A DNA stretch of 64,000 bases from contig LT009756.1 of assembly GCA_900012615.1 (NCBI GenBank), positions 1,638,567 through 1,702,566 on the forward strand. Reading direction: 5' to 3'. Of the stretch, positions 56,278 through 64,000 are shown one piece after another; the stretch's first letter is position 1, and every line of letters begins with the position of its first letter. The stretch comes from Agrobacterium genomosp. 13 str. CFBP 6927. Its GTDB lineage: Bacteria > Pseudomonadota > Alphaproteobacteria > Rhizobiales > Rhizobiaceae. Both the position numbers and the translations under genes were made by a program. Below the pieces are notes generated by a model. That model saw only the letters and a program-made list of their open reading frames with translations. It was not told where the DNA came from and made no database searches.

Positions 56278-56628
56278 ATGCAGCAGGCATCATCCTTTCC
56301 CGATCGCGAAACGGTCGCATCGAAACTGGCTTCGCTTGCGAGCGAGGACAAGGCCTGGGTGCTGCTGTTGATGGAAAACGCCTTGCAGGATGAAAACCTG
56401 CTGGCCGGCCTCAGTCTCTATCTCGACAGGCAGGCCAATGCGCCCTTCCTTAACAGCCTGAGGCTGGAGGCGGCAGGCGAATGGCTTGGCAGAAACGCCC
56501 CGGCCCGCCTGCAGATCCGCCTGATGGAAGCCGCAAAGGCCAGCCAGCATCCGACCTACCTCTCCTTTCGTCAGGGGCTGACGGCGTCGGGCGGCCTGGA
56601 AAAAGCCTATCCCAAGGCCCCGATCTGA
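56278..56628 (+). CDS. Hypothetical helical protein
   Basis: The protein has 116 aa. It is helix-rich and polar, with segments VASKLASLASEDKAWVLLLM, ENALQDENLLAGLSLYLDRQ and RNAPARLQIRLMEAAKASQ. No signal peptide and no known motif were found. It is probably a conserved rhizobial hypothetical. It is convergent with the DUF2233 gene, with only nine bases between the two stops. Confidence 0.7.
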   Translation: MQQASSFPDRETVASKLASLASEDKAWVLLLMENALQDENLLAGLSLYLDRQANAPFLNSLRLEAAGEWLGRNAPARLQIRLMEAAKASQHPTYLSFRQGLTASGGLEKAYPKAPI

Positions 56629-56637
56629 TTTTTCGGC

Positions 56638-57390
56638 TTAATCGGGCACTTTCTCGACGACCGCGATGATCGGCCCCATGGGAAACAGCGAATCCCGCCT
56701 TTTCATCGCGGGAATGTCGACGCTGGAAATCGTGCCGTCGAGATAGAGCGCGTTCGGCGCATCCAGCACGTCGCGGAACAGCGTCGCGAAATCGTAGAAC
56801 CGCACGGTCGTTTCCGAAATCGCGAAATGCACCCTGCCATCGCGGGACACGCCGACGCCGTTGCGGCGTTTCAGGCTGTCGCTGTCGGGCAGAAATCGTG
56901 GATGCAGCTTTCCGTCTATCACCAGCATCGGCCCGGACTGTGTGGCGAAATCCGGCTTAACACCTGCCGCCAGATAGGCCTGCGTTTCGAGAACGCCCGC
57001 CGTGGTCCCCTTCAGATAAAAGACGCCATTCGGCAGAAGATGAAAATTGCCCCAGCCGCCACCCGTGCTGATCGGCGAGGTCTCGACACCATTTTCGATA
57101 AAGAGACCGACCGGTGAATAGTCCGAATGATACATGCCGCCATTCATGGCGAAGATGCTGAACATGTGCTGCCGCCAGAGCGCGGAGGAAAGATCGGAAA
57201 AAGACCGATATCCCTCACCCGAGACATGGTCGCGGTCATAAATCCGGATCGTGCTTTTTTCCGGATCGAAACTGCAGACGGTATAGCGGCCGCCCGCATG
57301 GTCCATGATCCTGCAGAAATCCGTCTGTCCACCTGCCTGCGCCGAAATCGGCAGCAAGAATGGCAGCAGAAACCTCATCAGTCTTTTCAT
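56638..57390 (-). CDS. Phosphodiester glycosidase-like protein (DUF2233)
   Basis: The protein has about 250 aa, with start at the ATG at 57388-57390 (MKRLMRFLLPFLLPISAQAG), which gives a clean signal peptide ending near residue 20. MNGRS before it is an alternative start. The NAGPA/DUF2233 domain is seen in FAMNGGMYHSDYSPVGLFIE, ISTGGGWGNFHLLPNGVFYL and GPMLVIDGKLHPRF. RNGVGVSRDGRVHFAISE and ALYLDGTISSVDI follow. It is likely periplasmic. The family removes terminal phosphodiester sugars, but the substrate here is unknown. Confidence 0.85.
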   Translation of the reverse strand: MKRLMRFLLPFLLPISAQAGGQTDFCRIMDHAGGRYTVCSFDPEKSTIRIYDRDHVSGEGYRSFSDLSSALWRQHMFSIFAMNGGMYHSDYSPVGLFIENGVETSPISTGGGWGNFHLLPNGVFYLKGTTAGVLETQAYLAAGVKPDFATQSGPMLVIDGKLHPRFLPDSDSLKRRNGVGVSRDGRVHFAISETTVRFYDFATLFRDVLDAPNALYLDGTISSVDIPAMKRRDSLFPMGPIIAVVEKVPD

Positions 57391-57471
57391 CGATCGTCCG
57401 TTCACGCCGTTTCGCGCACATGCTGGCGCGATTCTTACAGCATGAATCGTGACCGTGAAATCAGGTCAAAG

Positions 57472-57502
57472 AAAAGGCGCCAGCCGGAGTTCGGATGGCG
57501 CC
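57472..57502 (-). terminator. Terminator of the entericidin-like gene
   Basis: On the minus strand, stem ggcgccatccg/cggctggcgcc with loop aactc is followed by ttttctttg. It lies about 20 bases after the stop of the entericidin-like gene. Confidence 0.8.
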
Positions 57503-57522
57503 ATGCTTCCTGGGGGAGTTTT

Positions 57523-57684
57523 TTAGCGGCGAGCGGCGCGGTCGACGCTGCGGCCGGCGTCCTGCGTCGCATCAACGGCATTCGCCGTATCCCGGCCCAT
57601 GCCACGAATGGTATTGCCGCATGAACTCAAGGTCACGACGGTCAACAGAGCCACGAAGACGGTCGAAAGAATACGTGTGATCAT
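57523..57684 (-). CDS. Entericidin A/B-family lipoprotein (53 aa)
   Basis: The protein starts MITRILSTVFVALLTVVTLS with lipobox LSSC at Cys22. A short helical body follows (GRDTANAVDATQDAGRSVDR). It is too short for routine detection. A ggggag ribosome site lies eight bases before the ATG. Entericidins are small envelope lipoproteins. In E. coli, EcnA and EcnB form an antidote/toxin pair, but in rhizobia most are lone genes of unknown use. A good terminator follows. Confidence 0.85.
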   Translation of the reverse strand: MITRILSTVFVALLTVVTLSSCGNTIRGMGRDTANAVDATQDAGRSVDRAARR

Positions 57685-57853
57685 TTGAAAACTCCCCTAT
57701 GACTTGCGTCCAAAAGCAAGCGCCAATGTGATATGCGTCACATTAACGTGAGCCGCAAAAATCGGTTCCACCGGCGTTTTAAAAAATCACGTCGATGAAA
57801 ATTAACATGGTTTTCAAGTTCGTAACGGAAACTCGCGCCCGAGGAAAAATCGT

Positions 57854-58639
57854 GTGAGTGACATGACTGATATCAACAATCGGCTTCTGGTAATGACGGC
57901 AGGCGGCCTGAACCCCAATGTCATGATCAATGCGCTGGCCGCCCGTTTCCCCGACATCCACGTCTTCGTGGAACAGCCGGAAAGCAAATCGGCGATTCTC
58001 AAGCGGCGCGCGCGCCGGCTCGGCTGGATCGCTGCCGCAGGCCAGATGGCAACCATGGTCGCTTCGAGGCTTGGCAAACGCTTCACGCTCAAAAGAACAC
58101 GGGAGATCATTGCCGAACATGGGCTGCTTCCTGATCTCCATCATGCGGTTCCCGTCACGCAGTTTTCCTCACTGAACGACGAGGAATGCCACAGGGCCGC
58201 CAACACGTTACAGCCAGCCGCGATCTTCACCATTTCCTGTCGTCTTTTATCACCCGCCACTCTCCGGTCATTGCAATGCCCGGTCATCAATTTCCATGCC
58301 GGCATCAATCCGGCCTATCGCGGCCAGATGGGCGGTTACTGGGCGCTGGTGGAAAAGGACCGGGGCAATTTTGGCGCGACCGTGCATCTGGTCGACAAGG
58401 GCGTGGATACCGGCGCGACGCTCTATGAAAAACGCCTGAAACCCTCGCCTTCCGACACGATCGCCACCTACCCGCTGCTTTTGACCGCCGGTTCGGTTGA
58501 TATTGCCGTCAGCGCCATTGAGGATGCCCTTTCCGGCAGCCTGTCACCAAAGCCGCCCTCGCCCGGAAAATCCGTGCTGCGGTTTCCGCCGCCTATCTGG
58601 ACATGGCTGTGGAACGGGCTGACGAAGCGGGTCTGGTAG
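57854..58639 (+). CDS. Formyltransferase-like protein (methionyl-tRNA/GAR-type domain)
   Basis: The protein has 261 aa. The formyltransferase catalytic set is present: INFHAGINPAYRG (Asn and His) and GVDTGATLYEKR (Asp), as in GART, Fmt and related enzymes. The N-terminal part (LVMTAGGLNPNVMINALAAR) replaces the usual fold start. The linker VASRLGKRFTLKRTREIIAE is basic and helical. It may transfer or hydrolyse a formyl group from formyl-THF, probably on an amine or sugar. The start is taken at GTG (57854). It is next to an MTHFR-like gene, which supports a one-carbon role. Confidence 0.78.
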   Translation: MSDMTDINNRLLVMTAGGLNPNVMINALAARFPDIHVFVEQPESKSAILKRRARRLGWIAAAGQMATMVASRLGKRFTLKRTREIIAEHGLLPDLHHAVPVTQFSSLNDEECHRAANTLQPAAIFTISCRLLSPATLRSLQCPVINFHAGINPAYRGQMGGYWALVEKDRGNFGATVHLVDKGVDTGATLYEKRLKPSPSDTIATYPLLLTAGSVDIAVSAIEDALSGSLSPKPPSPGKSVLRFPPPIWTWLWNGLTKRVW

Positions 58640-58752
58640 GCAGGCTCATTATCCGGCCATATGAGGCCAAGCTTCGTCGCAGATGCAGGCCTGTCTTGCC
58701 GCAACAGGCAAAGACTTGGGTGAAAAACCGGTGCATGATAATAAAAAGGACC

Positions 58753-59664
58753 ATGCACAAATTGCCCGATATCACCACCTCTTCCATTATCCCTGCTTCC
58801 ATTGAGGCCTCGCCCGCACAGGTGCTTGGCCCGGCAAGTCTTGCCGGCCTGTTCCCGCAAGGGGTGCGCGTCTACCTGACCGACACGGGAGCGGCCTCGC
58901 AGGGCAGGCTCGTGGATGCCGCCAGACATCTTCGTGAACTCGGCTACAATCCCGTGCCGCATCTCGCCGCGCGGCGCATATCCTCCCGCGCGGACTTTGA
59001 GGAACAGGTGAAGCGGCTTGCGGGCGAAGCGGGTGTGTCGGATGTGCTGGCGGTCGGCGGCGGCGTCGACAGGCCGGCGGGTCCCTTCGCATCCAGCATG
59101 GACATGCTCTCGACCGGCATCTTCGATCGCTGCGGCATAAAGCATATCGCCATCGCCGGCCACCCCGAAGGCAGCCCCGACTTCAGCGAGGAGACGGCAA
59201 TGGCCGCGCTCAGGCTGAAACGCGATTTTGGCGAAAGAACCGGTGCGACGATGCGTATCGTCACGCAATTCGGCTTCGATCCCGCGCGCTTCATCGCCTG
59301 GGCGGAAGGGCTTGCGGCATCAGGCGTAGACCTACCGGTGCATATCGGCGTTTCCGGCCCGGCGAAGATCACAACGCTATTGAAATATGCCGCTCTCTGC
59401 GGCGTCGGCAACTCCATCGCCTATCTGAAGAAAAACGCGCTATCCCTGACAACGCTGGCGAAGGGCCACTCGCCGGAAAGCATCGTCGGACCGATTGAAC
59501 GGCACTGGCAGGCCAATCCCTCAGGACCGATCCGGCAAATCCACGTTTTCCCCTTTGGCGGACTGCAGAATTCGGCCGACTGGCTGGTCGGCCGTGGAAG
59601 CTGGCAATCCAATGAAGAGAAAAACGAGGGCCGTTCGGCATCGCCGGGCTCGGTTGCGGTCTAG
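58753..59664 (+). CDS. Methylenetetrahydrofolate reductase-family protein
   Basis: The protein has 303 aa from the ATG at 58753, with a good aaagga site. It is a diverged MetF-type TIM barrel. The N-terminus TTSSIIPASIEASPAQVLGP corresponds to the MTHFR opening. LVDAARHLRELGYNPVPHLA and VSDVLAVGGG-type strands follow, and folate or FAD contact segments such as AIAGHPEGSP and RIVTQFGFDPARFIAW are kept. Such proteins occur in rhizobial clusters for methylated-compound or one-carbon use. It probably works with the formyltransferase-like protein upstream. It is not the metF of methionine synthesis by setting. Confidence 0.8.
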   Translation: MHKLPDITTSSIIPASIEASPAQVLGPASLAGLFPQGVRVYLTDTGAASQGRLVDAARHLRELGYNPVPHLAARRISSRADFEEQVKRLAGEAGVSDVLAVGGGVDRPAGPFASSMDMLSTGIFDRCGIKHIAIAGHPEGSPDFSEETAMAALRLKRDFGERTGATMRIVTQFGFDPARFIAWAEGLAASGVDLPVHIGVSGPAKITTLLKYAALCGVGNSIAYLKKNALSLTTLAKGHSPESIVGPIERHWQANPSGPIRQIHVFPFGGLQNSADWLVGRGSWQSNEEKNEGRSASPGSVAV

Positions 59665-59728
59665 GACGCTATCTGCGGCGCGACGGACAGCGCCGCCGCG
59701 CAAGCACCCGAGTTATTCGCACCGCGCC

Positions 59729-60625
59729 TCAAGCCGCCTTGGCAACCTCGACAAACGCATTGCGGATGCTTTCCGCCACCGCGAGGATGGGACGCGAGGG
59801 CTTTTCGGCCGTGATCAGACGAATATCGAAACAGCCAAGTTCCGGCAGACCTTCCTTGTCGCCGAGAATGACCATGTCGTTTAACACATAGGATCGCGGC
59901 AGGGGTGCGATGGCAAGATCGGCGGCAATCGCCGCGCGCTGCGCCATCGTGTGACCGCTGAGATAGGCCACGCGGAAATTGCGCCCGCGCTTTTCAAGCG
60001 AATTGATCGCCTCCGAACGCCAGATACAGCCCTCTTCCCAAATCGAGATCGGTAGCGGATCGCGCAGATAGGCCGTGCCGCATTTTGCCCCCGCCCAGAC
60101 GAGGCGCTCGCGCATCAGCACCTCGCCGGTATCTCGCAGCGGATGCGAGGCACAGTTGACCAGCGCCAGATCAAGCCGCCGTTCGTCCATGCGCTTGTAG
60201 AGATTGGAGCTGGAATCAATGGTGACATCGATCATGATGCCGGGAAACGCCTCGGCAAAACGCTTGAGGATGCCCGGCAGCAGACCGCGCTCGCCAATAT
60301 CCTCGGGCGCGCCGAGACGGACCACGCCTGACAGTTCGGGCATGACAAAACGCGACACGGCCTCGTTGGACAGCGCGATCATCCGGCGCGCATAGGTCAG
60401 AAGCGTCTCGCCATGCGCCGTCAATGTCACCGAGCGGGCATCGCGCAGGAACAATGTCGTCTTTAACTGCTCCTCGAGCTTTTTGATCTGCATGGAAACG
60501 GCCGAGGGCGTTCTGAACACCACCTCGGCGGCGGTGGAGAAGTTTCCCGTTTCCGCAATAGCGACGAAGGTTCTCAATATGTCGTTATCCAGCAACGGCA
60601 GGGGTTGGCGGAAAGTCACGGTCAT
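59729..60625 (-). CDS. LysR-family regulator, LsrB/VtlR-like
   Basis: The protein has 298 aa from the ATG at 60623-60625 (MTVTFRQPLPLLDNDIL). A longer frame to 60976 lacks family sequence. The winged helix-turn-helix is at residues 12-70 (ILRTFVAIAETGNFSTAAEV, then TPSAVSMQIKKLEEQL). The LysR substrate-binding domain follows. It resembles LsrB of Sinorhizobium and VtlR of Brucella, which control DUF1127 genes and sRNAs in symbiosis and virulence. A DUF1127 gene lies directly upstream in the opposite direction, which fits. Confidence 0.88.
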   Translation of the reverse strand: MTVTFRQPLPLLDNDILRTFVAIAETGNFSTAAEVVFRTPSAVSMQIKKLEEQLKTTLFLRDARSVTLTAHGETLLTYARRMIALSNEAVSRFVMPELSGVVRLGAPEDIGERGLLPGILKRFAEAFPGIMIDVTIDSSSNLYKRMDERRLDLALVNCASHPLRDTGEVLMRERLVWAGAKCGTAYLRDPLPISIWEEGCIWRSEAINSLEKRGRNFRVAYLSGHTMAQRAAIAADLAIAPLPRSYVLNDMVILGDKEGLPELGCFDIRLITAEKPSRPILAVAESIRNAFVEVAKAA

Positions 60626-60907
60626 GGCACGCACCTTCAAATATTTTGATTTATAGATGGATATCATTTCGTTTGATTGAATGTCAACAAGGGCGCACCA
60701 TCCGGGACATCGAATGACAGGGCCGGACACGGCCTCTTCGGAGCCGGGCACCCATCGTGCAAGGCAGGCATAGAAGCCGGCAGGCTCCGCTGGCCAGTCA
60801 TTCAAAACATTGATGAGTGATATAAAATTCATTCTCTTGTTTGATGAAATATGCAGGCGCATACCGAATTCGCAAACAGGATCGTGGTTCAGGAAAGGAT
60901 CAAGACA
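60626..60907. other. Divergent promoter region of the LysR and DUF1127 genes
   Basis: The 282-base gap is AT-rich in two parts: tgatttatagatggatatca near the LysR side and gagtgatataaaattcattc on the DUF1127 side. These are candidate LysR operators (T-N11-A) and promoters. No gene is supported. Confidence 0.5.
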
Positions 60908-61123
60908 ATGACCATGATACATTATCTCCCAACGGTGACACGCTCTCCGCATCGTCCTCCGTCCAGCTGGCTGCATCGCGTGTCGGGCTATGTTTCCGGA
61001 CTGTATCAGTCATGGCAGCGTGCAAGAATGCTGCGTGCGCTGGAAGGATTGCCCCCTGAAACATTGAAGGACATTGGATGGCCGACGACGGACAACAACC
61101 GCATGCGCATCGTCCGCAGATAA
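60908..61123 (+). CDS. DUF1127 (YjiS-like) protein
   Basis: The protein has 71 aa from the ATG at 60908 (MTMIHYLPTVTRSPHRPPSS), preceded by aaggatcaagac. The typical end is WQRARMLRALEGLPPETLKD followed by IGWPTTDNNRMRIVRR. That is the Arg-rich DUF1127 domain, a small basic protein found in many copies in Rhizobiales. In Agrobacterium, some members affect growth, and in others RNA turnover or phosphate, with no firm function. The LsrB-like regulator upstream is a likely controller. A strong hairpin follows it. Confidence 0.92.
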   Translation: MTMIHYLPTVTRSPHRPPSSWLHRVSGYVSGLYQSWQRARMLRALEGLPPETLKDIGWPTTDNNRMRIVRR

Positions 61124-61132
61124 ATCGAGACC

Positions 61133-61168
61133 GGTGGTTCGCAATCGCCTTGAGACTTGCGAACCACC
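61133..61168. terminator. Strong hairpin after the DUF1127 gene
   Basis: Perfect 12-base arms (ggtggttcgcaa/ttgcgaaccacc) enclose a 12-base loop. It lies 10 bases after the DUF1127 stop. No T-run follows, so it may be a stability element rather than a classical terminator. Confidence 0.55.
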
Positions 61169-61393
61169 CCGCCAGGCCATAAAAACAACGGCAACGGCGT
61201 AAAATGACCTGCCTGTTTTACATGCGACACAACGCCTTTTAAAAAGGCTCAAGGCAAATTTTGCATATTTCAAAAGCGTTTTTTTGACAGCCCCGATTCC
61301 ACGGCGTATTTTTCGCTAAAGATGTCGTAAACAGGACATCCAGAAGACCAATTCCAAGAGAGGAATTGCGTATTCGCAACGGAGCACGGGCAA

Positions 61394-62434
61394 ATGAGCA
61401 AGAACTCCCAGAAGAAACGCTCAATCGTCTTTTTTCTCATTCCGCAATTTACCATGCTGCCCTTCGCTGCAGCGGTTGAAACGCTGCGCATCGCCAACCG
61501 AATGCTGGGCTATCAGGCCTATGAATGGCGCATCGCCTCGCTCGACGGCCAGAAGGTCATGTCATCCAGCGGCATCTGTCTTGAGGCCGATACCTGTCTT
61601 GCCGACGAACGGCGATACGTCAGCGGCGAAAACCGCCCGGAAATGGCGATCATCTGTTCGGGCATCGATGTCGACCAGCACATCAACAAATCCGTCAACG
61701 CCTGGCTGCGCGAAGCTTATAATCGCGGCATCGCCATCGGCAGCCTCTGTACCGCCGCCCATATTCTGGCGCAGGCGGGCCTGTTGAACGGCAAGCGCTG
61801 TGCGATCCACTGGGAAAACCTCCCGGGCTTTTCCGAAGCCTTTCCGCAGGTGGAAGTCTATGCCGACCTCTTCGAAGTCGACAGCAACATCTATACCTGC
61901 GCCGGCGGCACGGCATCGCTCGACATGATGCTGAGCCTGATCGGCCAGGATTTCGGCGAAAACCTCGTCAACCGGGTCTGCGAACAGCAATTGACCGACC
62001 GGGTGCGCAGCCCCAATGACCGCCAGCGCCTGCCGCTACGCGCCCGCCTCGGCGTGCAGAACAGCAAGGTCCTGTCGATCATCGAATTGATGGAAGGCAA
62101 TCTGGCCGAACCGCTGTCGCTGCTCGATATAGCCGATGCCGCCGATCTGTCGCGTCGGCAGGTGGAGCGCCTCTTCCGCCAGGAGATGGGCCGCTCCCCG
62201 GCCCGCTATTACCTCGAAATCCGCCTCGACCGCGCGCGTCATCTGCTCGTTCAATCGGCCATGCCGGTAGTCGAGGTTGCCGTCGCCTGCGGTTTCGTCT
62301 CGGCCTCGCATTTTTCCAAATGTTATCGCGAAATCTACAATCGCACGCCGCAGCAGGAACGCGCCGAACGCAAGCTACTGATCAGCGCATCGCGAATGGC
62401 GATGGCAAGCCAGGCAGGCAAGGCTGCGCATTGA
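61394..62434 (+). CDS. GlxA-family transcriptional regulator (DJ-1/PfpI plus AraC)
   Basis: The 346-aa regulator has an N-terminal class I glutamine-amidotransferase-like domain (residues about 10-180), including GIAIGSLCTAAHILAQAGLL and IHWENLPGFSEAFP. The C-terminal part is two AraC helix-turn-helix units: PLSLLDIADAADLSRRQVER and VVEVAVACGFVSASHFSKCY. The domain order matches GlxA, GbdR and CdhR. Close relatives control choline, carnitine, betaine or arginine use. The ligand is unknown. It is rightward, downstream of a one-carbon cluster, which may be what it controls (inference). Confidence 0.9.
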   Translation: MSKNSQKKRSIVFFLIPQFTMLPFAAAVETLRIANRMLGYQAYEWRIASLDGQKVMSSSGICLEADTCLADERRYVSGENRPEMAIICSGIDVDQHINKSVNAWLREAYNRGIAIGSLCTAAHILAQAGLLNGKRCAIHWENLPGFSEAFPQVEVYADLFEVDSNIYTCAGGTASLDMMLSLIGQDFGENLVNRVCEQQLTDRVRSPNDRQRLPLRARLGVQNSKVLSIIELMEGNLAEPLSLLDIADAADLSRRQVERLFRQEMGRSPARYYLEIRLDRARHLLVQSAMPVVEVAVACGFVSASHFSKCYREIYNRTPQQERAERKLLISASRMAMASQAGKAAH

Positions 62435-62493
62435 ATGCTGGATTGAATGCCTCAAACGCGACGGAACTTGTTTCCGGGTTAAAAACCTCTCCT

Positions 62494-62628
62494 CCGTCAT
62501 GCCGGACTTGATCCGGCATCCAGCCACGGCGCGTCCGCGCCGTGAAAAGACTCTCTCGCGATCAAGGACTTGATCGCACTGGACCCCCGATCATCCTCGG
62601 GCTTGTTCCGGGGACCGGGGTGACGGAG
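62494..62628. repeat. RIME-like mosaic repeat, composite
   Basis: The unit starts tcatgccggacttgatccgg and includes ccagccacggcgcgtccgcg, like the copies at 26442 and 42939. Its right part is altered: an extra block (tcatcctcgggcttgttccg) lies before ccggggtgacgg. This suggests that pieces of two repeat types were joined. Confidence 0.85.
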
Positions 62629-62709
62629 TGCGGATGATGGAACTGTGCAAAAACCACCGGATCAGCGAGCGGTCGGCAGCCAGCAAACAGCGAACACAAT
62701 CAGGCTAAC

Positions 62710-64000
62710 TCACCCAAACGGCCGAACCGCATGGGACAAATCCTCCGCCGTCATGCCGGCTCCTGCCCTCTTGCCCGCCTCCCCATGCAGCCAGACACCG
62801 GCCGCAGCCGCTTCAAAGGCGGGGGTTCCCTGCGCCAGCAGCGCGCCGATGATGCCGGCCAGCACATCACCTGATCCGGCCGTCGCAAGGCTCGCAGGCG
62901 CATTCGTGTTGACCAGCGCCCGGCCGTCCGGCCCGGCAATCACCGTATCCGCGCCCTTATAGACCAGCACCGCGCCGCTGCGCGCCGAGGCGGCCTGCGC
63001 CCTCTCGATCTTGCTCAATCCGGAATCCTTAACAAGATCGGGAAACAGCCGCGCAAATTCTCCCTCATGCGGTGTCAGCACGAATTTTCCCGTGCCGGAT
63101 GTGACGCGCTCGAACAGGGTCTCCGGGCGATCCCTGAAAGCGGTGATCGCATCTGCATCCAGAACCACGGCCTTGTCGCCAAGCAGGGACACGAACTGTC
63201 GCGCCTTTTCAAGATCGCCGAAACCGGGTCCGAGAACGAATGCGCCATGGCGTTTATCGTCCAGCCAGTGCCGCAAATCCTCGACATCATCCAGACCGGC
63301 ACTCATCACCGCCGTCAGCGTCACCGAAAGCACGTCGAGCGCTTCTCTGGGGGCAGCGATCGTGACGATGCCAGCCCCCGCCTTCAACGCCGAAAGCGCC
63401 GTCATCCGGCTTGCCCCGGTCGCATGCGGCGGGCCGGAAAAGACGGTCAGGTGCCCGCGCCGGAATTTATGGGTCTCCATATCGGCATGCGGCAAGGCAT
63501 CCCGCCAGATCAGCGGATCATTTTCCGCCACCGATCCCGCATGGGCAACAAGAATGCGGGAGGGAATGCCGATATCGAAAACCTCCAGCGCCCCGCATAA
63601 TTCCCGGCCGGGCAGGAGCAGATGACCGGGCTTGCGCACCATGAACGTCACCGTGCTCTGCGCTTTGAACGAGGCACCGAGCGGCACGCCCCGGCGGCCG
63701 CAGAGACCCGACGGCAGATCGACGGCAAGAACCGGCACAGCCGCCTCTGTCACCGCATCGACCACCCGGCTGAGTTCCGGCGGAATATCACGCGACAATC
63801 CAGCCCCGAAAACTGCATCGATCACCACGTCACCGTCGAGCGGCACATAGTCGCCAAGCGGCAATGGTGTGATCCCGATTCGCTCGAAAGCCGTCCGCGC
63901 ATCACCCTTGAGCGCTCCGACATCGCCAAGATGATGAACGGCAACCGCCGCCCCGCTTTGCAAGAGTACACGCGCCGCCACATAACCGTCGCCGCCATTG
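62710..64000 (-). CDS. nnr: Bifunctional NAD(P)H-hydrate epimerase/dehydratase (partial)
   Basis: The C-terminal 430 codons are in the window. The frame runs on past the edge and reads NGGDGYVAARVLLQSG there, which is the NnrE (YjeF_N) epimerase motif. Later, GHLTVFSGPPHATGASRMTA and ATAGSGDVLAGIIGALLAQG mark the NnrD ADP-dependent dehydratase of ribokinase type, with the Asp in GSGD as catalytic base. The protein repairs hydrated NADH and NADPH. The GTG at 63979-63981 is inside the gene and is not its start. In rhizobia this gene is followed by glnB and glnA upstream (recollection). Confidence 0.95.
   Translation of the reverse strand, partial: NGGDGYVAARVLLQSGAAVAVHHLGDVGALKGDARTAFERIGITPLPLGDYVPLDGDVVIDAVFGAGLSRDIPPELSRVVDAVTEAAVPVLAVDLPSGLCGRRGVPLGASFKAQSTVTFMVRKPGHLLLPGRELCGALEVFDIGIPSRILVAHAGSVAENDPLIWRDALPHADMETHKFRRGHLTVFSGPPHATGASRMTALSALKAGAGIVTIAAPREALDVLSVTLTAVMSAGLDDVEDLRHWLDDKRHGAFVLGPGFGDLEKARQFVSLLGDKAVVLDADAITAFRDRPETLFERVTSGTGKFVLTPHEGEFARLFPDLVKDSGLSKIERAQAASARSGAVLVYKGADTVIAGPDGRALVNTNAPASLATAGSGDVLAGIIGALLAQGTPAFEAAAAGVWLHGEAGKRAGAGMTAEDLSHAVRPFG

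Overview
The window is a stretch of high-GC alphaproteobacterial chromosome that closely resembles the circular chromosome of an Agrobacterium/Rhizobium-group bacterium. The reasons are the gene set and order (dgt-argS-SPOR-nagZ-scpAB, exoR, valS-popZ-pcm, LsrB-like LysR regulator with a DUF1127 gene, Nnr enzyme at the right edge), a class II B12-dependent ribonucleotide reductase, and many Rhizobiales-type intergenic mosaic palindromes (RIME-like). The assignment rests on recognised families and remembered gene order, not on a search.

Left part (1-18.3 kb): a leftward housekeeping operon runs dgt, argS, a very large SPOR-domain membrane protein, nagZ, scpA and the 5' end of scpB. Rightward erpA and xthA follow, then the periplasmic regulator exoR, a FadL-type outer-membrane protein, valS, popZ and an isoaspartyl-methyltransferase homologue, all leftward.

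Accessory pocket (18.6-22.8 kb): tRNA-Cys(GCA) lies at 20532-20605. To its left, on the side of the tRNA 3' end, are a tyrosine-recombinase C-terminal fragment, a small lipoprotein, a small membrane protein and degraded DNA. This looks like the remnant of an integrated element. To the right of the tRNA is a run of very small membrane or lipoprotein genes (DUF3309, 34-aa and 29-aa membrane peptides, a lipoprotein, DUF982).

Middle (22.8-42.9 kb): wrbA, a CinA-type protein, a universal stress protein, gpt and nrdJ, the last preceded by two NrdR-like palindromes. An AT-rich inserted segment follows nrdJ. It holds a RelA/SpoT-domain nucleotide pyrophosphokinase gene whose 5' end is frameshifted at a run of seven A. 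Next come mntH, a VOC protein, an MsbA-like ABC exporter, an AI-2E-type transporter, GNAT, DUF2336, a nitroreductase/flavin reductase pair and a secreted protein.

Right part (42.9-64 kb): thrS, DUF1697, yidD, an IscU-like scaffold, folE, hisI, a patatin, CBS and rhomboid genes. A PAS_5 gene with a sigma54-like promoter, a PilZ gene, a transglutaminase-like cysteine peptidase, DUF1489 and sdaA follow, then a DUF2233 protein and an entericidin-like lipoprotein. A one-carbon cluster (formyltransferase-like and MTHFR-like) sits beside an LsrB-like LysR regulator, a DUF1127 gene and a GlxA/AraC regulator. The window ends inside the bifunctional NAD(P)HX repair enzyme. No CRISPR array, intact prophage, IS element or rRNA operon was seen.
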